Part shown: positions 57,707 to 64,000 of the stretch, piece after piece
Layout: each line of letters begins with the position of its first letter
How positions within the stretch are numbered: position 1 is the first letter of the stretch
DNA from: Pseudoalteromonas ostreae
Lineage (GTDB): Bacteria > Pseudomonadota > Gammaproteobacteria > Enterobacterales > Alteromonadaceae
Assembly (NCBI RefSeq): GCF_018069805.1
Contig: NZ_JAGPYN010000007.1
Span: 1 to 64,000, forward strand
Reading direction: 5' to 3'
Length of the DNA stretch: 64,000 bases
Program-made: the position numbers and the translations under genes
The notes under the pieces: generated by a model
What the model saw: only the letters and a program-made list of their open reading frames with translations
The model's database searches: none
What the model was told of the DNA's origin: nothing

Positions 57707-57753
57707 GTCGCTGTGTATTTATTAAAAAGAGATATTCAAAAGGGATATTAAAT

Positions 57754-58581
57754 ATGCAAACCAATTTAGTGGTTGAACAGTTTGATCAGCAAGGGTTTGT
57801 ATTAATTAAACGGGTGCTTAAACCAAGTACACTAGTAAAGCTGCAGCACTCTTGTGATGAGTTGGTTGCTTATGCAAAGTCACAATATCTAGCCGGTTCA
57901 CCATTTGATAATATTGCTGTTATGCAAGCTGCAGATGAGCCCTTTGTTTATCGTATTAATAAACTTTTTCAGTTTCAGCCGCAATTTGCTTATTTGTTAG
58001 CGCAAAGCGAATTAATGAGTTACGTCGAAGCGATTATCGGCGAAGCTATATTACCTAGCTATGAGTCACTTGTGATTAAAAACTCTTTAGATGAACGCGG
58101 GTTTGATTGGCACCGCGATATGGCGGTGAGAACTCAAGAGCCTATTGTTACCGTTGGGGTATATTTAGATGATGCAATAGCGCAGCAAGGGGCATTAGCC
58201 GTGATCCCGCAATCTCATTGTAGTCAAGCAAGTGTGTGTGATTTAAAGCGCCAATTATCTAATGATCAATTAAAGAGTGTGGATGTTACGGCCAATGCTG
58301 GTGACGTGGTAATTCATCATATAAACACAGTTCATGCATCGGGTAGACAAGAAGGGTCTGCGATACGAAGAACGATCTACTTTGAGTTCAGAGCTGTGTC
58401 ACATTTTATGGATAATTTGGGCTTTCCCAGTGAGTGGATTGAAAAGCGCCAAGCATTGATGGCTCATCTAAACGCGCTTAATTCAGACCACATACCAAAT
58501 AATTTACAGTTACCCAATGATTTTTATGCAACTCAAGTACAAATAGAATCAGCAGAATATTGTATTGACTTTGCCAGTTAA
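57754..58581 (+). CDS. phytanoyl-CoA dioxygenase (PhyH) family oxygenase
   Basis: 275 residues of the Fe(II)/2-oxoglutarate-dependent double-stranded beta-helix family. HxD motif WHRD (His120, Asp122) and distal His194 in VHASG are the iron ligands, with Arg205/206 (IRRTIYFEF) for 2-oxoglutarate. AGAG-like sequence is close to the ATG (AAAAGGGAT ten bases upstream). Bacterial PhyH proteins hydroxylate natural-product intermediates or tailor halogens. Located 680 bases before the polyketide synthase start, so tailoring is possible but unproven. Confidence 0.88.
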   Translation: MQTNLVVEQFDQQGFVLIKRVLKPSTLVKLQHSCDELVAYAKSQYLAGSPFDNIAVMQAADEPFVYRINKLFQFQPQFAYLLAQSELMSYVEAIIGEAILPSYESLVIKNSLDERGFDWHRDMAVRTQEPIVTVGVYLDDAIAQQGALAVIPQSHCSQASVCDLKRQLSNDQLKSVDVTANAGDVVIHHINTVHASGRQEGSAIRRTIYFEFRAVSHFMDNLGFPSEWIEKRQALMAHLNALNSDHIPNNLQLPNDFYATQVQIESAEYCIDFAS

Positions 58582-59260
58582 CTGTATCACCAAAGGTAAC
58601 TCATGGTGTTCAACAGAAGAGTTTAGCGTTTCGATATCTGATAGATTTTTACGTCATATTTAGCCACGTATGTCAAAGAACCTAATAATACGCATGCAAG
58701 AAAGGTGAAAATAACGGATAGGTCGGTTATGTTAATTTACTAGATAGATAGAAAGCTAATTGTTGCTTTAACTCATTCATCAAGGTTGGTTAGTTATTTT
58801 TTAATTGTATGTAATATTTTTGTGTTTATTGAACAGGTAACATAGGGTTAATCTTGAGGTAGATCAATAAATACGTCTTTAGGATATTTTTTTTGTGTTG
58901 CTTTTGTTGGTCTGGTTTTTTTGTACTACTCTCTTTGTCGTAGTATTAATTATTTTTATCACAGTAACTTTATTTATTGGTATTTATATACCAAGTTTTA
59001 AATGAAAGTTATTGCAAAATTAAGGTGCAGTTGATTAGCGCAGCTGGTGGTTTTAGCGGTTAGTTTACCTTTAAGTTTCAATACGTTATTTATATTGTGC
59101 GGATCACAATATGTGCAATCGTTAAATAATGTTATGAATCTATGTAATTGATTATATTTCAATTTTAGTGGTTTACACTGAGGCAACCAAGCTATAGAAG
59201 TGCAGAGCTTTATTTTGGCTTTGGTGTTGCAGTGAGCCGCAAACCAAAATAGGCCATGGA
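58582..59260. other. upstream region of the polyketide synthase gene
   Basis: 679 bases, very AT-rich, no gene with support (a minus-strand 62-codon frame at 58998-59186 is noncoding-looking). It contains the perfect inverted repeat at 59092-59112 and TTTACACTGAG-type sequence at about 59172. A promoter for the PKS operon is expected here but no -35/-10 pair is convincing. Confidence 0.5.
59092..59112. promoter_or_regulatory. perfect inverted repeat, candidate operator of the PKS gene
   Basis: ATATTGTG, five bases CGGAT, CACAATAT: arms of eight with no mismatch. The spacing and dyad suit a dimeric regulator (LysR-, GntR- or TetR-type). It is 148 bases before the PKS start. It resembles CRP (TGTGA-N6-TCACA) but the spacer is five and the arms lack the A/T of the consensus, so CRP is less likely. 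Confidence 0.55.
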
Positions 59261-62200
59261 ATGAATATAAATTTAGCGGCTAGGTTAGTTAAATTAGCTA
59301 ACACGCGTGGTAGTGATACTGCATATCAATATTTTTATGACGATCTGCAACCTTGTAAAACACTCACTTATGCGCAGTTGGATGAACGTGCGAAGCAAAT
59401 TGCTCGGCATTTGCAGGAGCATTTTTCGCAAGGGGATAGGGCATTATTATTATTTAATTCTGGTTTTGAATTTGTGGAGGCATTCTTTGCGTGTCTGTAC
59501 GTTGGTATTGTTGCTGTTCCTGTTTATCCTCCTAAAAAAAATCAAAATATTGACCGTTTAAGAAGTATTGTTGTTGATGCCGGTGCGAAAGGTGCACTGA
59601 CCACAGAAAAAATTAATGAAATAGCACGTCCATTATTTGAAGCTGAACCTTTATTGGCTGATTTAGCTATTTTTACCACTGACGCTGAACCCACTTATCA
59701 AATTGACACTATAGATTTTCAGCACTGCGAAGTAGCAGCTGACGAATTAGCCTTTCTGCAATACACATCTGGCTCAACGGGTGAGCCAAAAGGGGTAATG
59801 GTTAGCCAAGCCAATATTCTCGATAACCAAGAAATGATGAAGCGAGCCTTTGGTCATGATCACAGCACCGGTATTGTCAGTTGGTTACCGCACTTTCATG
59901 ATATGGGTCTTATTTTTGGTATTTTGCATCCGATCTATATTGGTGCCCCAGCGGCTTTGATGAATCCGACTTACTTTTTACAAAAGCCGTATCGCTGGCT
60001 CAAACTGTTAAGTGATACTAAAGCTGTAACCTCCAGTGCGCCTAACTTTGCTTATGATTTATGTGTCGATACAGTTAAAGATGCTGATTTAAAAAATCTC
60101 GATTTATCGCATTGGCGCTCTGCATTAAATGGTGCGGAGCCCGTTCGAGCGACTACGTTGGAGCGCTTTGTCGAGAAATTTAAAGCCGGTGGTTTTCGCC
60201 GTGACAGTATTTCTCCTTGTTATGGCATGGCGGAAACAACTTTATTTGCAAGCGGGGGGAAGTTATCACAGCCACCAACTGTGTTACGCCTTGTCACTGC
60301 CGAATTACAAGCAGGTAAACTAACAAACGTAGCGCATGGCGATGATGATTCGTTTTGTGATTTACACACATCATCTGATAACTCGCCTTATTATGCGGTG
60401 TCGTGTGGGATTACGTGGCACAACCATACAATGGCTATTGTTAATACTGACACTAATAAACGCTGTGCTGATGGCGAAACCGGCGAAATTTGGATCAAAG
60501 GTGCAAGTGTTGCACAAGGTTATTGGGGAAAAGCCGCATTAACAAAAGAAATATTTCAGGCCTATGTTGATGATAACGATGGCCCATACGTACGCACTGG
60601 CGACTTAGGCTTTGTATATCGCGATGAGTTGTTCGTCACTGGGCGTTCTAAAGATGTATTAATTTTTCGCGGTAAAAATTATTATCCACAAGATATTGAA
60701 TTGACGGTAAGTAACGCAAATGCTGCACTTGATAATAACGGTGGTGCGGCATTTTCAATAATGTATGAGCAGCAAGAGCGGCTCGTCATTGTGCAACAAG
60801 TAAAACGTACTGCGGTTCGTAAACTTGATCCTGAAGCGATATGTAAAGATGTGATCCAAGCGATTACAGAGCATCATGGTATTACGCCCTATGATGTTGT
60901 ACTGATAAAACCTGGGCGAGTATTAAAAACATCTAGCGGAAAAATTCAACGTCAAGAAAACAAACGTCATTACTTAGCGCAGCAGCTAACGCCACTTTAT
61001 CAATTGCGTGGTTCTTTTGAGAGCGAAACGTTTGAGCCACAATCAGCAACTATATTCAGCAGCCACTCTGTACTTGAAAATGAGCAACATGCAAATTTAC
61101 TTAACTTGTTGCAAAGCGTCGTTGCACAGGAAGTTGATATGGATCCGCAATCACTTGCTGTTGATGCTTCATTTCAATCTTTAGGGGTTGATTCAATGAA
61201 GGCGGTGCGTATTTCGGGTGAGTTAATGGAATTGCATGATATTGAGTTAGAGCCGACAGTTTTATATGACTATCCATCTATTTCACAGCTTGCTAATTAT
61301 TTATGGCAATTTGCTGCGATCCGAACCGCTGCTATCTCATCAAATACAGTCACTATGCCCGCAGCTATACCCACACTAAATGAAGCTGCTCAGCCTCTAA
61401 GGGACTCCACGGGCAAAGACATTGCCATTATAGGCATGGCATGTCGTTACCCTGAAGCTGAAAGTATAGAGGCGTTTTGGCAGCTATTATGTAACCAACA
61501 AGATGCAATTGGACTGCCAAACGAAATTCGCGGCATGTTATGCCCACATTTGGATAATACCCGTTTAGGTGGTTACATCAGTGACATTGAACAATTTGAT
61601 GCAAATTTATTTGGTATTTCTCCAACCGAAGCTAAGCATATAGATCCTCAGCATCGATTGTTGCTAGAAACCAGCTACCATGCCATTGAAGCCGCGGGTT
61701 ATGCGCCGATGCAATTATCGGGTGAAAAAGTAGGGGTTTATATTGGTATCTCGCAAAATGATTACTTTTTACTTTCTCAGCAATATGAAAAGAAAAATGC
61801 TTATTTAGGTACTGGTACTGCGCTGAGTATTGCGGCTAATCGGTTATCGTATTATTACAACTTCTGCGGGCCAAGTGTTGCAGTTGATACAGCATGCTCA
61901 TCTTCGTTAGTTGCATTGCATTTAGCCATGCAAAGTATTCACAGTGGTGAAATAGCCCAAGCTTTGGTAGGCGGGGTGAATTTGATCCTCAGTGATGAGG
62001 TAACAAACGCCTGTGAAAGCGCGCAAATGCTTGCAAAAGATGGCCGTTGTAAAACGTTTTCAGACTCCGCAGATGGCTATGTACGAAGTGAAGGGGTGGG
62101 ATGCTTATTATTAAAGTCGTTAGCGCAGGCAGTACAGGATAACGACCCTATTTACGGGGTACTAAAAGGCAGTGCAGTTAATCAAGATGGCCGCAGTAAT

Positions 62201-64000
62201 GGCATTACAGCACCTAATGGCTTGTCACAGCAAAGTGTTATTAAGTCAGCGTTAGCTAATGCACAAATTGCAGCAGATGATGTGCATTATGTTGAAGCCC
62301 ATGGCACTGGTACAGAGCTGGGTGATCCAATCGAAGTATCGGCGCTGAGTAAAGTATATAGGCCGCAAACAAGCTTAGCTGAGCCACTTACTGTGGGGGC
62401 TGTGAAAGCGAATATTGGCCATTTGGAATCGGGGGCAGGCATTGCTGGTGTGATCAAAACCATGTTATGCATGCAGCATAAAAAAATACCCGGCCAAGCT
62501 CATGCTAAAGAGCTTAACAAACACATTGCTTGGCATAAAATTGCATTAAAAATTAACCGTGATTTACAACCGTGGCCTGTTAGTTCAGACAATGGTTGTA
62601 TTGCTGGTGTTAGCTCGTTTGGTTTTGGTGGCACCAATGCACATATTATCTGTGCGAGTGCACCTCAACGTGCGGTCAATACCATTGATTTAGCCTCGCA
62701 AACGGGATTTTACTTGTTACCGTTATCAGCTAAAACTCCCGATGCGTTAGCCAATTTACTGACACGTTATGAAACGAGATTAAAGAGTTTATCTGATAAT
62801 GAATTTGATGCGCTGATCTACACAGCAGCACACCTGACTAAGTTTAAAGAAGCAAAACGTGCCGTATGCGGCGAAGATCGTGCAGGTTTATTACGTGCGA
62901 TGCGAGGCTTAAATATAACCTCGCATTTAAGTGCGGCTGAAAATGATAAAGCTGCGACAAATTATGAGTTAGTAATGCTATTTACTGGTCAGGGCTCGCA
63001 ATATCCTGCAATGGCAAAACAATTGTATGATACGCAAATTGTATTTAAAAACGCGATTGATGAATGTGATAATTTACTTGGCGATAGACTCGGCGAGTCA
63101 TTGCTAACGGTTCTCTATCAGCAAAGCCATAAACAGTTTTTAGAACAAACTAACTGGACTCAAGTCGGCTTATTTGCGGTTGAGTATGCTACGGCCAAAT
63201 TAATGATCCACTTTGGCGCCACTCCTAAGCTGTTATTAGGTCACAGTGTTGGGGAGTATGCAGCGGCATGCATCGCTCAGGTGTTTTCGTTAGCTGATGC
63301 TATTTTATTGATAGCTGCGCGTGGCCAACTCATGCATGAACTTGCTGATAATGGGGGCATGTTTGCAGTGCGTTGTAGTGAGCAAGTTGCCCAGCAAGTC
63401 ATTACAAAATGCCATGATAATGGCAAGACTCAAATTGCAATTTCAGCCTATCATGGTGCTTCTGGCGTGGTGTTCTCAGGCGAAAACTCAGCGCTTGAGA
63501 TTGCCATTGAGTTGTTAAAAGAACAAAATCTGACGGTTAAACAGCTTAACACAGCGCGTGCTTTTCATTCACCACTGATGGATCCGATGCTTGATGATTT
63601 TGCGGCTATAGCAGCGCAAGTAAACTATAGAAAGCCTTGTTATCCCTTGTTGTCGTCGGTGACTGGCCAGCTAGAAACTGACGCCTTAGCAACACCTCAA
63701 TACTGGATCGAGCAGATCACTAAACCTGTTCGCATTGATTTATGCGTGAGCGAGTTAGATAAACGTGAGCATTTGTGCGCGGTAGAAGTTGGACCAAAAC
63801 CTGTTTTGATGGTGTTATTGCAAGAAAACTTGCCCCATTTAGATGCTGAATATTTACCTATATTGCACAATCAAGGTGCTGATCAAACACGTTTAGTAAC
63901 CAGTTTAGGGCGTATTTTTGAACTAGGCATTGAGCTAAATTGGGCGCATATTTATCCACAAATAAATATTCAAAAACAGCCATTACCCGCTTATCCGTTT
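59261..64000 (+). CDS. polyketide synthase, FAAL-ACP-KS-AT, incomplete at window end
   Basis: The frame from the ATG at 59261 stays open for all 1580 codons to the window end. Residues about 20-560 are a fatty-acyl-AMP ligase: TSGSTGEPKGVM (169-180), SWLPHFHDMGLIFG and WRSALNGAEPVR distinguish it from acyl-CoA ligases. ACP at about 600-690 carries the phosphopantetheine Ser645 (LGVDSMKA). Ketosynthase from 720: active Cys879 (DTACSSSL), His1014 (EAHGTGTELGDP), His1054 (NIGHLESGAG). Acyltransferase from about 1241 (FTGQGSQ): Ser1329 in GHSVGE, and RAFHS, which suggests malonyl-CoA. The product ends in the post-AT linker (LPAYPF), so more domains follow. A weak AGG is upstream. Confidence 0.93.
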   Translation, partial: MNINLAARLVKLANTRGSDTAYQYFYDDLQPCKTLTYAQLDERAKQIARHLQEHFSQGDRALLLFNSGFEFVEAFFACLYVGIVAVPVYPPKKNQNIDRLRSIVVDAGAKGALTTEKINEIARPLFEAEPLLADLAIFTTDAEPTYQIDTIDFQHCEVAADELAFLQYTSGSTGEPKGVMVSQANILDNQEMMKRAFGHDHSTGIVSWLPHFHDMGLIFGILHPIYIGAPAALMNPTYFLQKPYRWLKLLSDTKAVTSSAPNFAYDLCVDTVKDADLKNLDLSHWRSALNGAEPVRATTLERFVEKFKAGGFRRDSISPCYGMAETTLFASGGKLSQPPTVLRLVTAELQAGKLTNVAHGDDDSFCDLHTSSDNSPYYAVSCGITWHNHTMAIVNTDTNKRCADGETGEIWIKGASVAQGYWGKAALTKEIFQAYVDDNDGPYVRTGDLGFVYRDELFVTGRSKDVLIFRGKNYYPQDIELTVSNANAALDNNGGAAFSIMYEQQERLVIVQQVKRTAVRKLDPEAICKDVIQAITEHHGITPYDVVLIKPGRVLKTSSGKIQRQENKRHYLAQQLTPLYQLRGSFESETFEPQSATIFSSHSVLENEQHANLLNLLQSVVAQEVDMDPQSLAVDASFQSLGVDSMKAVRISGELMELHDIELEPTVLYDYPSISQLANYLWQFAAIRTAAISSNTVTMPAAIPTLNEAAQPLRDSTGKDIAIIGMACRYPEAESIEAFWQLLCNQQDAIGLPNEIRGMLCPHLDNTRLGGYISDIEQFDANLFGISPTEAKHIDPQHRLLLETSYHAIEAAGYAPMQLSGEKVGVYIGISQNDYFLLSQQYEKKNAYLGTGTALSIAANRLSYYYNFCGPSVAVDTACSSSLVALHLAMQSIHSGEIAQALVGGVNLILSDEVTNACESAQMLAKDGRCKTFSDSADGYVRSEGVGCLLLKSLAQAVQDNDPIYGVLKGSAVNQDGRSNGITAPNGLSQQSVIKSALANAQIAADDVHYVEAHGTGTELGDPIEVSALSKVYRPQTSLAEPLTVGAVKANIGHLESGAGIAGVIKTMLCMQHKKIPGQAHAKELNKHIAWHKIALKINRDLQPWPVSSDNGCIAGVSSFGFGGTNAHIICASAPQRAVNTIDLASQTGFYLLPLSAKTPDALANLLTRYETRLKSLSDNEFDALIYTAAHLTKFKEAKRAVCGEDRAGLLRAMRGLNITSHLSAAENDKAATNYELVMLFTGQGSQYPAMAKQLYDTQIVFKNAIDECDNLLGDRLGESLLTVLYQQSHKQFLEQTNWTQVGLFAVEYATAKLMIHFGATPKLLLGHSVGEYAAACIAQVFSLADAILLIAARGQLMHELADNGGMFAVRCSEQVAQQVITKCHDNGKTQIAISAYHGASGVVFSGENSALEIAIELLKEQNLTVKQLNTARAFHSPLMDPMLDDFAAIAAQVNYRKPCYPLLSSVTGQLETDALATPQYWIEQITKPVRIDLCVSELDKREHLCAVEVGPKPVLMVLLQENLPHLDAEYLPILHNQGADQTRLVTSLGRIFELGIELNWAHIYPQINIQKQPLPAYPF

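Noticed and set aside
59092-59112. CRP site at the PKS leader
   Set aside because: The dyad has TGTG..CACA with a five-base spacer; CRP needs TGTGA-N6-TCACA.
58998-59186. 62-residue ORF in the PKS leader
   Set aside because: Low-complexity translation and no ribosome site; overlaps the palindrome.

Overview
The window looks like chromosome of a marine gammaproteobacterium of the Alteromonadales, most likely Pseudoalteromonas or a close relative. This is inferred from E. coli-like housekeeping synteny (grpE/nadK/recN; lrp-ftsK-lolA-rarA-serS), AT-rich intergenic DNA, sodium-coupled transporters (NhaD, an NSS symporter), secreted protease architecture and protein similarity recalled by eye. 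No rRNA, tRNA or CRISPR array is visible.

Layout. 0-8 kb: small membrane proteins, recN behind a perfect LexA (SOS) box, nadK, and a divergent HrcA-like regulator and grpE, each behind its own sigma-32-type heat-shock promoter with identical 13-nt spacing; then a Bcr/CflA exporter. 8-17 kb: M48 lipoprotein protease, ald divergent from lrp, ftsK-lolA-rarA-crcB-serS. 17-30 kb: an Nramp-like transporter with altered metal-site motifs, nitroreductase/LysR pair, FMN riboswitch-ribB, a serine hydrolase, an RND efflux pair, a TonB-dependent receptor and msrA. 30.2-32.8 kb: an AT-rich, tightly packed cluster of poorly known genes around a formylglycine-generating-enzyme-like protein. 33-38 kb: a MksF-MksE-MksB condensin operon with no MksG nuclease. 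38-44 kb: nhaD, lysine riboswitch-lysC, a truncated phosphopantetheinyl-transferase-like ORF, NSS symporter, and a membrane-anchored single lipoyl domain protein.

44.4-47.1 kb is a repeat-rich scar: a REP-associated tyrosine transposase preceded by 24-bp and 81-bp direct repeats, an 11-bp triplet repeat, a small P-loop NTPase, a probable group II intron fragment, and a 31-bp repeat array. 47-56 kb: ldhA, glutathione peroxidase, a beta-hydroxyacid dehydrogenase, sbcB, a small protein, a decayed phage-holin-like pseudogene, and a large secreted trypsin-like protease with PKD and PPC domains. 56-64 kb: an EamA exporter/LysR pair, a PhyH-type dioxygenase, then the start of a large fatty-acyl-AMP ligase/polyketide synthase (FAAL-ACP-KS-AT) which runs off the window end with no stop. 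A perfect 8+8 palindrome lies 148 bp upstream of it. The PKS is the most promising lead for an undescribed biosynthetic system; the AT-rich cluster and the lipoyl-anchor gene are the next.
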